Shown here piece by piece: positions 1 through 6,707 of a stretch of 9,245 bases of DNA. Source of the stretch: RGIG3009 sp045590415. Its GTDB lineage: Bacteria; Bacillota; Clostridia; Oscillospirales; Acutalibacteraceae. The notes beneath the pieces were generated by a model. It did not search any database. It was not told the origin of the DNA and saw only the letters and a list, made by a program, of their open reading frames with translations. Within the stretch, counting starts at the first letter, position 1; every line of letters begins with the position of its first letter. The DNA is taken from the NCBI GenBank assembly GCA_045590415.1, contig JAZNRA010000070.1, positions 1-9,245 of the forward strand, read 5' to 3'. The translations under genes and the position numbers were made by a program.

Positions 1-133
1 GATCAAACCCGCGCACATCGTCGCCCTGCCAGCAATGCAGCGCAACCGGTACGCTTTTCAGTTTTTCGATTGCCGCATCGGTATCAACACCGAGTTTGGC
101 GTATGCGGCTTTCGCTTGTAAGTACTCACTCAT
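1..133 (-). CDS. rhaA: L-rhamnose isomerase, N-terminal fragment cut by the window edge
   Basis: Only the first 44 codons lie in the window; the gene continues beyond position 1. The product would interconvert L-rhamnose and L-rhamnulose, the first intracellular step of rhamnose breakdown, as a cytoplasmic Mn-dependent TIM-barrel enzyme (family knowledge). What is seen: a reading frame starting MSEYLQAKAAY, with the stretch HCWQGDDV at residues 33-40, which matches the conserved N-terminal signature of RhaA proteins (E. coli RhaA has the same HCWQGDDV soon after its start). The ATG at 131-133 is preceded by AGGAGG with 7 bases between, so the start is secure. It has its own promoter at 178-186 and is separated from the minus-strand genes upstream by a terminator. 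No active-site metal ligands are visible because they lie beyond the edge. Confidence 0.88.
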   Translation of the reverse strand, partial: MSEYLQAKAAYAKLGVDTDAAIEKLKSVPVALHCWQGDDVRGFD

Positions 134-149
134 ATCATTACCTCCTAAT

Positions 150-163
150 ACGGGAGATCCCGT
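150..163. promoter_or_regulatory. Leader palindrome of rhaA, possible operator
   Basis: A perfect inverted repeat ACGGGA-GA-TCCCGT lies between the rhaA -10 box and its ribosome site, at roughly +8 to +21 of the predicted transcript. It could be a repressor operator or a short mRNA hairpin. The symmetry is seen directly; the regulatory role is inferred from its position only. Confidence 0.4.
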
Positions 164-177
164 TTTACCTTTCTTAC

Positions 178-205
178 ATTATACCATATATTTTCCAAAA
201 AGCAA
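178..205 (-). promoter_or_regulatory. Promoter of rhaA with extended -10
   Basis: On the minus strand a perfect TATAAT (178-183) is preceded by TGG, giving an extended -10 (TGnTATAAT, 178-186). A weak -35, TTGCTT (200-205), lies 16 bases upstream. The predicted transcript start is near 171, about 40 bases before the rhaA ATG. The weak -35 is often tolerated when an extended -10 is present. Confidence 0.6.
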
Positions 206-210
206 TCAAA

Positions 211-235
211 AAGAGAGCCGCTTTGCGGCTCTCTT
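211..235 (-). terminator. Intrinsic terminator after the AraC-HAD-small protein unit
   Basis: An 11-bp perfect stem (AAGAGAGCCGC paired with GCGGCTCTCTT) with a 3-base loop is followed on the minus strand by a T-rich run. The stop codon of the 51-residue gene (234-236) sits within the base of the stem. It separates the minus-strand unit at 234-2171 from rhaA. Confidence 0.85.
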
Positions 236-389
236 ATAAATCCTGCAAGTCAGCTGCCGGCAGATCGTTTTCGAGGTTATCGCGAGCGAGATCGTTATCG
301 ATGGTCGGATACACCTCTGAGATCGGCTTTTCTGCCGCCACGCGATAGACTTTTTCCGATTGCGAGGGCTTTTTTTGACGTTTTGCCAT
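234..389 (-). CDS. Small charged protein of unknown function (51 aa)
   Basis: I do not recognise this gene. It encodes 51 residues: a basic start (MAKRQKKPS), a central stretch with VYRVAAEKPISEVYPT at residues 15-29, and an acidic tail rich in Asp, Asn and Leu (about residues 31-51). No Cys, no membrane segment and no known motif is visible. Support for it being real: an ATG (387-389) preceded by GAGGTGAT about 5 bases away, an uninterrupted frame, and a stop codon placed exactly at the terminator hairpin 211-235. It lies 63 bases downstream of the HAD phosphatase gene on the same strand with no terminator between, so the two are probably co-transcribed. The basic head and acidic tail suggest a soluble, perhaps partly disordered protein, but no function can be given. 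Confidence 0.7.
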   Translation of the reverse strand: MAKRQKKPSQSEKVYRVAAEKPISEVYPTIDNDLARDNLENDLPAADLQDL

Positions 390-452
390 CCCTATCACCT
401 CAAAAAATAGCGTTTCCTGCGTGGCAACGAGATATGCTTTCCTTTTTTATTT

Positions 453-1280
453 TTAAAAACGGATACGCCCTTTATCAATATCGTCGATCACTTTTGCAAT
501 AGCGTGCTCCTTGTTGGAAACCGTAATCAGATCGGCAGCGGCTTTTGCGCTCTTTGTGGCATTGGCGACCGCTACGCCTACACCCGCTCGCTTGATCATG
601 GAAACGTCGTTATCGTAATCCCCGATCGCCAGCGTATTTCGCATGTCGATTTTGAGATACTCCGCCAACGCTTGCAAGCCGTCACCTTTATTGACATTTT
701 TCGGCATCAGGTCAGAGAAGATATATTCCGACCTTATGATATCCACCTCCGCTGCTTTGGGGTGCTTCATTACCGCCTCGGATACTCTGTCCAAACACGC
801 GCCATCCTCCGATGCAAAGATCACCTTAACAACCGGTTCCCCTGCTGTTTTAAACGTTCCGTATTGGTATTGCGTGTTCGTTCGTTCTCTGAATGCCTCG
901 GTCACAATACAATCTTGCTGATAATAGATCCCGTTTTTTGTATTCAGTTGTATGCCCACTTGCGGGAATTGCTCGGCAACGTAGTCAAGAATTTCAGCGG
1001 CGGAATCCGGCAAGGTGACCAAACGTATAAATTCATTCTTCTCCCCATCAAACAAACCGGCTCCGTTAAAACAACCATATGGTACGTTTGGTTTCAACGT
1101 GTCGTAAAGTTCCGTCATGATCGCTTTTTGCCGTCCCGTTATGAACGTAAAAAAGCCACCTTCACTTTTAAAATACTCAATAGCCGCCACATTCTCTTTG
1201 GACACTTCTCGATCTTCGTTTAGCAAGGTCCCGTCAAGATCGGTGCATATCAACAAGTTTTTAAATTTTTTATTACTCAT
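453..1280 (-). CDS. Cof-type HAD-superfamily (IIB) phosphatase
   Basis: A 275-residue HAD hydrolase of the Cof/IIB subfamily, cytoplasmic, Mg-dependent. Such enzymes dephosphorylate sugar phosphates, pyridoxal phosphate or flavin intermediates, so the exact substrate is open. The four HAD motifs are visible: DLDGT with nucleophile D14 and acid/base D16; the TGR of motif II at residues 48-50; Lys198 in NKGDGLQALAEYL, the usual IIB motif III; and GDYDND at 220-225 for metal binding. The C2-type cap lies between motifs II and III (about 70-190). Length is typical (270-290). The frame is open 11 codons further upstream (ATG ending at 1313), but the ATG at 1278-1280 is preferred because GGTGG sits 6 bases before it and the alternative adds an atypical tail. 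It follows the AraC gene after a 60-base gap without a terminator, so it is probably in the same transcript; whether it serves the sugar pathway is unknown. Confidence 0.88.
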   Translation of the reverse strand: MSNKKFKNLLICTDLDGTLLNEDREVSKENVAAIEYFKSEGGFFTFITGRQKAIMTELYDTLKPNVPYGCFNGAGLFDGEKNEFIRLVTLPDSAAEILDYVAEQFPQVGIQLNTKNGIYYQQDCIVTEAFRERTNTQYQYGTFKTAGEPVVKVIFASEDGACLDRVSEAVMKHPKAAEVDIIRSEYIFSDLMPKNVNKGDGLQALAEYLKIDMRNTLAIGDYDNDVSMIKRAGVGVAVANATKSAKAAADLITVSNKEHAIAKVIDDIDKGRIRF

Positions 1281-1340
1281 ATATTGCCACCATATAATAA
1301 TTTGTAAATTCAATCAGAGCCGAAGCGTGTTAAGGTCTCA

Positions 1341-2171
1341 TTATAAAAGCTTGGTCCCGCTCTTTCTAGTTTGTGATGGAGTACACCCTAATTTCTTTGA
1401 AAACAAAGAAGAAAAATGTCGTTGATCAAAGAAACCGCATAGGTTGGCTATTTCGGCTATACTTTTATTTGTATCACGCAACAATTGAACCGATTTTTCT
1501 AAGCGCTTTTTTAATATATACTGATGAATGCTGATTCCTGTTCGCATCTTAAATATTTTGTTTAGATAGTAAGGGTGATAGTTTAATGCCTGCGCCAGTT
1601 CTTTGTTGCTTTGCATCGTACATAGATGATCGTTTATGAAGCTGAGTATTTGGTTGAATAGCTCTCGATTGATATCGATATTATACGTGGGTAAACAATA
1701 ACACAAATACTGTAATTTAGCAGCCGCCTTTTCTTTACCGTACCGTTCATTGCCGTTATATTCTTGTTCAATCTCTAAAAAGATGCTTCGTAAATTGTAC
1801 GCATTTTGAATGACAAAATAGGTTTTGAACAATTCGGGAACGTCTCCGTTATGTGACGCAAGGGCCTTTTCAGGGCAAAACTCTTCCTCTGCTACCGTTG
1901 ACGAAAGAGTAAATCGGTGAGGATGGGTTGTATCAAAATCAAAATTCAACGTAATGAATTTCAGCGTATCGTCAGTAGAACTGATCGGCAGATAGCGCGT
2001 GCCGGCGGGATAATAGCACAAAACGTTTTTCTTCAACTCATACGTTTCGTCACCGAGTTTAATTTCACCTGTGCCTTCCAAAATAAAAAGCATGCGGCAG
2101 TCATACGCCTTTGTAAAAAAACGATTGGGTAAGTATGAGGTGTCTGCGGCATAACGCAAATATAGTTCCAT
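1341..2171 (-). CDS. AraC/XylS-family transcription regulator
   Basis: A 276-residue AraC-type regulator. The N-terminal part (about 1-140) has the cupin-like, ligand-sensing character of sugar-responsive members, with FILEGTGEIKLGD at 29-41 and a Pro-Ala-Gly-Thr turn (YYPAGTRYLP, 53-62). The C-terminal part (about 172-272) carries two helix-turn-helix units: the first around SNKELAQALNYHPYYLNKIF (188-207) and the second around IAEIANLCGFFDQRHFSSLF (238-257), ending in the family tail KKLGCTPSQTRKS. A conserved Tyr in the common PSQYR tail is Thr here. An ATG 25 codons upstream is in frame, but the ATG at 2169-2171 has AGGTG 5 bases before it and starts at the cupin domain, so it is chosen. 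It is transcribed divergently from the YgjV/GH99-like gene and is the natural candidate to control it. The effector is unknown. Confidence 0.88.
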   Translation of the reverse strand: MELYLRYAADTSYLPNRFFTKAYDCRMLFILEGTGEIKLGDETYELKKNVLCYYPAGTRYLPISSTDDTLKFITLNFDFDTTHPHRFTLSSTVAEEEFCPEKALASHNGDVPELFKTYFVIQNAYNLRSIFLEIEQEYNGNERYGKEKAAAKLQYLCYCLPTYNIDINRELFNQILSFINDHLCTMQSNKELAQALNYHPYYLNKIFKMRTGISIHQYILKKRLEKSVQLLRDTNKSIAEIANLCGFFDQRHFSSLFSKKLGCTPSQTRKSGTKLL

Positions 2172-2210
2172 ACCATCACCTAAATTTGTTTTTTGAACAT
2201 TTTGATTTGA

Positions 2211-2236
2211 TTTATGTATTGAGTCTAACACATAAA
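2211..2236. promoter_or_regulatory. Inverted repeat in the divergent promoter region, candidate operator
   Basis: TTTATGT (2211-2217) and ACATAAA (2230-2236) form a 7-bp inverted repeat with a 12-base spacer. It overlaps the -35 box of the plus-strand promoter and the candidate -10 of the regulator promoter. The repeat is seen; binding by the neighbouring AraC protein is an inference, and AraC proteins more often use direct repeats. Confidence 0.3.
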
Positions 2237-2247
2237 GCCCGTACAAT
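2219..2247 (+). promoter_or_regulatory. Promoter of the YgjV/GH99-like and DUF4838 genes
   Basis: TTGAGT (2219-2224) and TACAAT (2242-2247) are separated by exactly 17 bases. The predicted start near 2254 leaves a very short leader, with the GAGGAG ribosome site at 2255-2260 almost at the 5' end. The suboptimal -35 fits an activated promoter. Confidence 0.5.
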
Positions 2248-2250
2248 CAA
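2222..2250 (-). promoter_or_regulatory. Candidate promoter of the AraC regulator
   Basis: On the minus strand TTGATT (2245-2250) and TAGACT (2222-2227) are 17 bases apart. This lies face to face with, and largely on top of, the plus-strand promoter at 2219-2247. The -10 box matches only four of six consensus positions, so this is tentative. Confidence 0.3.
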
Positions 2251-2268
2251 GCACGAGGAGTGTGTTTA

Positions 2269-3789
2269 ATGGAATTATTTTCACAGATAATCGGTTTCGC
2301 AGGAGTTTCTATCAATCTGCTGATCTATCAACAGAAAACCCAAAAAAGAGTTTTGTTTTTCAAATTTATGTCCGATATTGCCTGGGCGGTGCATTATATA
2401 TTGATCGGCGCATTCAGTGGTGCCGCTGTTGCGTGTGTCGGACTGTTGCGCGAAACCGTGTTTATATTTTCCCAAAAGCATCGCAAAAAATGGCTCGTGC
2501 TGTTTCTGTGTATTACGGTTGTATCCATTTATCTTACTTGGAAAAATTGGTTCAGCATCTTCCCTGCCATTGCCAGTTTTCTGTCGGTTATCAGTTTTTG
2601 GCAAAGAAGCCCTAAGCGGACACGCTTACTTGCTTTTCCGATATCGTTATGCATGTGTACGTACAGTATATCGAGCGGTTCGTGGGCGGGTGTTTGCAAT
2701 GAACTGTTAACCATTTCATCAGCAACGATCGGTTTACTACGAAAGGAGATAAAAAAAGAGATGAAGACTACACAAACAAAAAAGCCATTCAGAGTAGGTG
2801 CTATCAACTGGGATTGCGCGGTGCCGGAGGATACGTTTTTTGGCTTTCACTCCGCAAAAAGCTTAAGTCCCAAACAGTTTCGTTATTGCACGCCGTACTA
2901 TGCCCATATTGAAGGCGAGAATAAAATCAGCTACACCTACAAAACGCAGGAAGAATTTGACAAAGAACTGGAATATGCGATAGAAGCAGGTATAGACTAT
3001 TTCGCTTATACGTGGTATACTGAGGAAAAACTCGACCGTGACGATCTTGAGGGAAAGCTTCATGAAATCACCTATGGAAGAAACATGCACTTTAAGAGCA
3101 AGCTCAAAGATAAAATAAAACTTTGCGCCATGTTTGTTTGCTCACATATACATACCGATCATGACTTTGAAAAACTCGCGGCAGAAATGAAACAACCCTA
3201 CTATGAGAAGGTGGACGGCAGACCTCTCGTCTATCTGTTTGGCGGTTATCGTTTGGATTATATTGAGCGTCTTAACACGCTTTGCGAAGAGCACTCCCTG
3301 CCCGCTCCGTATATCGTGTTCCTCAACAACGGTGTTGAAAGCGAGGACGGCGATTACAGTAAGGCAGATGCGGTTTCAACGTATACCTGTTGCACCAGTG
3401 GGATCACAACCCATGCACAGCTTTGCGAGCAACTCGAAAAAGAAAACGAAGACCGTAAAAAGTTCGGCATCGACATTATCCCGCTATTTACAATGGGATG
3501 GAGTCCGAAACCGCGCATCGTAAATCCTGTGCCGTGGATAACGTATCCCGATGTCGATTATGCAGCCTTTGCCACCGAGGAAGAATTACTGGATGGAGCA
3601 AAACGGCTTTGCAGTTGGATACAGCGCAACCAATCGGTTACCAAGACTCGTCATATTTTAACATATGCGTGGAACGAGTTTGAAGAAGGCGGATTTATTT
3701 GTCCCACCTATAACCAAGACGATACCGTTAACTACGAGCGGATACAAACCTTTAAAAAAATATCCGAACTGTTTAAAGAAACGTTGTAA
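2269..3789 (+). CDS. YgjV-like membrane domain fused in frame to a GH99/WbsX-like domain
   Basis: A 506-residue product with two parts. Residues 1-164 resemble the YgjV (Imp-YgjV) family of small membrane proteins: about six hydrophobic segments (near 6-20, 35-65, 74-91, 96-111, 119-135, 139-158), the QQK motif after the first helix, and a typical end GSWAGVCNELLTISS. Residues 165-506 resemble GH99-like/WbsX proteins, a TIM-barrel group tied to glycan hydrolysis or polysaccharide work: ELEYAIEAGIDYFAYTWY (233-250) and TYAWNEFEEGGFICPT (465-480) are the clearest signatures. Catalytic residues cannot be named with confidence. The ATG at 2269 is chosen over an in-frame GTG at 2260 because GAGGAG lies 8 bases before the ATG. 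The junction (RKEIKKEMKTTQTKK) is strongly basic, so by the positive-inside rule the second domain should be cytoplasmic. An internal ribosome site and ATG at 2761 could start the second domain alone. Stand-alone versions of both domains are usual as far as I know, so the fusion is odd; it may depend on one A in an A7 run. Confidence 0.7.
   Translation: MELFSQIIGFAGVSINLLIYQQKTQKRVLFFKFMSDIAWAVHYILIGAFSGAAVACVGLLRETVFIFSQKHRKKWLVLFLCITVVSIYLTWKNWFSIFPAIASFLSVISFWQRSPKRTRLLAFPISLCMCTYSISSGSWAGVCNELLTISSATIGLLRKEIKKEMKTTQTKKPFRVGAINWDCAVPEDTFFGFHSAKSLSPKQFRYCTPYYAHIEGENKISYTYKTQEEFDKELEYAIEAGIDYFAYTWYTEEKLDRDDLEGKLHEITYGRNMHFKSKLKDKIKLCAMFVCSHIHTDHDFEKLAAEMKQPYYEKVDGRPLVYLFGGYRLDYIERLNTLCEEHSLPAPYIVFLNNGVESEDGDYSKADAVSTYTCCTSGITTHAQLCEQLEKENEDRKKFGIDIIPLFTMGWSPKPRIVNPVPWITYPDVDYAAFATEEELLDGAKRLCSWIQRNQSVTKTRHILTYAWNEFEEGGFICPTYNQDDTVNYERIQTFKKISELFKETL
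2743..2763 (+). promoter_or_regulatory. Internal ribosome binding site and start codon for the GH99-like domain
   Basis: AAGGAGAT (2743-2750) precedes an in-frame ATG (2761-2763) by 10 bases, exactly at the border between the membrane domain and the GH99-like domain. The spacing is slightly long but usable. It suggests the second domain (342 residues) can be, or once was, translated as a separate protein. Confidence 0.55.
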
Positions 3790-3810
3790 CGCACCACAGG
3801 AGGTACTGCC

Positions 3811-5733
3811 ATGTATGCCATTCACATCAATTTTCCCGATCAAACGTTGACGTTTGCCGCGCAGGAACTAAAACGTTACTTGCGCATGATGATGCCGCAG
3901 GCAGGAGAAATCCTCATCGATTATGATGCAAATGCCGAAGGCGGGTTTCATTTGGATCTCATGCAGAATCTGGGCCTTGATGTATCCGACGTTGAAGATA
4001 CCGATTTGGATGATATTCTTTACATCGATACCGACAAAAACGGCGGCGTGATCGCGGGTGATAACCTGCGCAGTGTGCTGCTTGCCGTATATGAGTATCT
4101 GCGTCAAAACGGATGTCGATGGCTTTTTCCTGGCCCCGACGGAGAATTTATTCCGAAACGTGAAATCGTACCCGTAAAGCTACGTCACGTTGCCTCTTTG
4201 CGTTACCGCGGTTGGTGTAACGAGGGTTCTATGGCTCGTTCCACCATGACGGAAATGATCGATTTCACCCCCAAAGTGGGTATGAACGTGGTCATGATTC
4301 AATTCCGCGTTCCCAAGATCTTTTATTCTCGCTATTACGGGAGTGCTCCCGCAGCGCAGGACGTCACGGTCGACGATGTTCAGCAGTGGTCGGTAGAGTG
4401 CGAAACGGAGATCGCCAAACGTGGTTTGCAGCTACACGCGATCGGTCACGGATTCACCTGTGAGCCGTTCGGCATCGATAGTTCCGAGGCATGGAAAGAA
4501 GTGGATGAAAGCGTCGTGCCCGAACACAATCGCAAATACCTTGCGATGATGAACGGCGAGCGCAAGTTGTTCCGCAATAAACCCGTCAACACCAATTTTT
4601 GCATGTCAAATGCTGAAGCACGTGCTATGGTAGCCGATTATATTGTGAAGTATGCCGAACGGCACGCCAATGCTGATTATATTCATGTTTGGTTGGCGGA
4701 TTCCATGAACAACCACTGTGAATGTGAGGAGTGTCAAAAGAAGACACCTTCGGATTTTTATATGCTTCTCCTTAACGATATTGATGATCGCCTGACGTCA
4801 AAGGGCCTCAATACCCGTATCGTGTTTATCTCGTACGTGGATAGCAGCTGGCCTCCCGTTACGGAACGGATAAAGAACCCGAAGCGTTTCACGTTAATGC
4901 TGGCACCCATCACGAGAAGTTATACGTCCACGCTTCCCGAGGGCAAGATCACTTCGAAGACAATTCCGTACAAGCGCAACCAAAACGTGATGCCCAAAAC
5001 GCTCGACGATTATCTTGCTTACTACGCGGATTGGAAAAAGACGTGGGGCGGTAAGAGTCTTTGCTACGAATACCATTTTTGGAAGCATCAGCATTACGAT
5101 CCGTCTTGCATGGCTTTGGCCGAGCGCCTCTATGAGGATATCAAGGTATATCAAAGCTTGGATATCGACGGTTTGATCCAGTGCAGCACACAGCGCAGCT
5201 TTTTCCCGCACGGCTTTGCCTACTATCTGAACTCTCGCGCGCATTTTGATGCTTCTCTTTCCTATGAGGAGATCAAAGAAGATTACTTCTCCCATGCATT
5301 TGGCGAGAATTATAAAGAGTTTATCGCGTATTTTGAAGAACTCAAAAATACGATTGAGATGGGCTATATGGAGGGCGAACTCGGAGCGGAGGAAGATCGT
5401 TTCTTCTACAACCCCGCTTACGTCGAACGACTGGAACGTGCAGCACAGCTTGCCGACAAAGCCAAAGAGTTGGTCGAGCGTAACCGCCGACTCCCCGAAA
5501 CTGTGCAAAACATGTCGGTTTCCTTGGTGGAACATCATGCCGACTACTTGCGTGAACTTTCCCGTTTCCTTTCTTTGATCGCACAGGGGAAAACAGAGGA
5601 GGCCGCCGCAATCTGGGAGTCTTTGAAGGACGAGTTCAAAAAGCGTGAGCCGTATCTTTTCCGCTATCTGGATCAGTGGCAGAACTTCCGAGCTTTGGCG
5701 CATATTCTCGACAACAAAAGATTACCGCAATAA
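3811..5733 (+). CDS. DUF4838 family glycoside-hydrolase-like protein
   Basis: A 640-residue protein. Residues 1-125 resemble the small N-terminal domain of alpha-glucuronidase-type (GH67-like) enzymes, with FAAQELKRYL (15-24) and VYEYLRQNGCRWLFPGPDGE (93-112). From about 130 to 400 it matches DUF4838, a predicted TIM-barrel domain: RYRGWCNEG (131-139), IHVWLADSMNNHCECEECQ (291-309) followed by KTPSDFYMLLLNDID. The triple-Cys cluster C303, C305, C308 next to H302 is a hallmark I recall for the family and could bind metal. The tail (about 480-640) is helical and charged. No signal peptide is seen, so the protein should act in the cytoplasm. Family function is not established to my knowledge; a glycosidase acting on imported oligosaccharides is an inference. 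The ATG has AGGAGG 7 bases upstream, and the gene begins 21 bases after the YgjV/GH99-like gene, so the two are translated from one transcript. Confidence 0.85.
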   Translation: MYAIHINFPDQTLTFAAQELKRYLRMMMPQAGEILIDYDANAEGGFHLDLMQNLGLDVSDVEDTDLDDILYIDTDKNGGVIAGDNLRSVLLAVYEYLRQNGCRWLFPGPDGEFIPKREIVPVKLRHVASLRYRGWCNEGSMARSTMTEMIDFTPKVGMNVVMIQFRVPKIFYSRYYGSAPAAQDVTVDDVQQWSVECETEIAKRGLQLHAIGHGFTCEPFGIDSSEAWKEVDESVVPEHNRKYLAMMNGERKLFRNKPVNTNFCMSNAEARAMVADYIVKYAERHANADYIHVWLADSMNNHCECEECQKKTPSDFYMLLLNDIDDRLTSKGLNTRIVFISYVDSSWPPVTERIKNPKRFTLMLAPITRSYTSTLPEGKITSKTIPYKRNQNVMPKTLDDYLAYYADWKKTWGGKSLCYEYHFWKHQHYDPSCMALAERLYEDIKVYQSLDIDGLIQCSTQRSFFPHGFAYYLNSRAHFDASLSYEEIKEDYFSHAFGENYKEFIAYFEELKNTIEMGYMEGELGAEEDRFFYNPAYVERLERAAQLADKAKELVERNRRLPETVQNMSVSLVEHHADYLRELSRFLSLIAQGKTEEAAAIWESLKDEFKKREPYLFRYLDQWQNFRALAHILDNKRLPQ

Positions 5734-5736
5734 GGA

Positions 5737-5770
5737 CAAAAAGCAGCCGTCTGTAGACGGCTGCTTTTTG
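5737..5770. terminator. Bidirectional intrinsic terminator between convergent units
   Basis: A perfect 15-bp stem (CAAAAAGCAGCCGTC paired with GACGGCTGCTTTTTG) with loop TGTA begins three bases after the DUF4838 stop codon. The A-run on one side and T-run on the other let it work in both directions: for the plus-strand operon and for the PHP-TIM barrel pair ending at 5801. Confidence 0.9.
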
Positions 5771-5800
5771 TGTCTATTTCTCGTTTTCGATTTTGATACT

Positions 5801-6673
5801 TTACGCTTTTACGCCGTTCGCAATCTCGTTTGCCATGTTAAAGGCAAGACGGCAATATTGCTCCATAATCGGTTCTGCGAAACCATTCGGGAAATTTAAT
5901 TCCAAGGAGAAAACACCGTCGAAATTGATTTCGCGCAACGCGGCCATAACGTCCCACCATTTGATCATACCCATGCCGGGGAGGTTGTGCTGATCGGTAG
6001 AACCGTAGTTGTCGTGCACGTGAAGCACTTTAATTAAATCGCCGCATTTTCTCATTTCCGGTCCTACGTCTAATCGTCTTGAAAATGCCGTAACGTGTCC
6101 GATATCCAAACAAATCTTGACGTTGTCGCGATCAACCGCCCTGACTACCTCTGCCACCTCTTCGGGCGTGCTGATGCAAAAGCCGATGCACGGCATGGTT
6201 TCGTAGCAAAGCGTAACGCCGTACGGCTTCGCATAGTCGCTGAGTTCTCTCAAATACGCAACATTCTTTTCAAACGTATCTTTGGCGATCTCAGTCCCTC
6301 TGTCGCTCCAACCGTTCGGCATAAAGGGATGCACTACTAAATACTCACAGCCAAGATACGTGCAACATTCGATCGCTGTTTTAATTTTTTTTAGCAGACC
6401 CGCATTTTCTTCCTCAGTAAGCGCGCGCTCCATAGACAAAACGGGACCATGCGCTTGGTGGATACGAAGACCGGCTTCTTCCGCCAATTCTCTTTCATGC
6501 GTGAGGAGTTTCTTTCTTTCTTCCGGATCCATTCCCAGGATGTCGTTTCTGGACGGCAATCCGTTGTCCACGCAGGAATAGCCAAATTCTTTCATCTTCT
6601 TATAGGTGTTTTCACCCCAGTATTTGGCACAACCTGCCGAACCCACGGTTGCCGCATTAAGACCTATACGCAT
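5801..6673 (-). CDS. Sugar phosphate isomerase/epimerase-type TIM barrel protein
   Basis: A 290-residue protein of the xylose isomerase-like/AP endonuclease 2 TIM-barrel superfamily, cytoplasmic and probably dependent on a divalent metal. Members isomerise or epimerise sugars, sugar phosphates or inositol derivatives; the substrate here is not evident. Ligand-type residues in the expected order are visible: HQAHG at 72-76 and VVHPF at 113-117, E158 in CYET, D190 and H193 in CLDIGH, H218/H220 in VLHVHDN, and E258 in SLELN. Length is typical. The ATG at 6671-6673 is preceded by GAGAG 9 bases away, a modest ribosome site. It begins 34 bases after the PHP gene on the same strand with no terminator between, so it is the second gene of a two-gene unit started at the 7601-7629 promoter. 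It ends against the shared terminator at 5737-5770. Confidence 0.85.
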   Translation of the reverse strand: MRIGLNAATVGSAGCAKYWGENTYKKMKEFGYSCVDNGLPSRNDILGMDPEERKKLLTHERELAEEAGLRIHQAHGPVLSMERALTEEENAGLLKKIKTAIECCTYLGCEYLVVHPFMPNGWSDRGTEIAKDTFEKNVAYLRELSDYAKPYGVTLCYETMPCIGFCISTPEEVAEVVRAVDRDNVKICLDIGHVTAFSRRLDVGPEMRKCGDLIKVLHVHDNYGSTDQHNLPGMGMIKWWDVMAALREINFDGVFSLELNFPNGFAEPIMEQYCRLAFNMANEIANGVKA

Positions 6674-6707
6674 ACCGACACACTCTCTTTCTTATAAAAT
6701 ACTTGGT

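Noticed and set aside
504..1223. Long open frame on the plus strand opposite the HAD phosphatase gene
   Set aside because: It has no recognisable motif and mirrors a gene with all four HAD motifs; it is an antisense by-product of codon composition.
1281..1313. Upstream in-frame start for the HAD phosphatase (11 extra residues)
   Set aside because: The extra residues (MNLQIIIWWQY) are atypical and the downstream ATG at 1278-1280 has a better-placed ribosome site.
4894..5703. 269-codon open frame on the minus strand inside the DUF4838 gene
   Set aside because: It lies antisense to a well-supported gene, has no ribosome site of note and shows no known domain.
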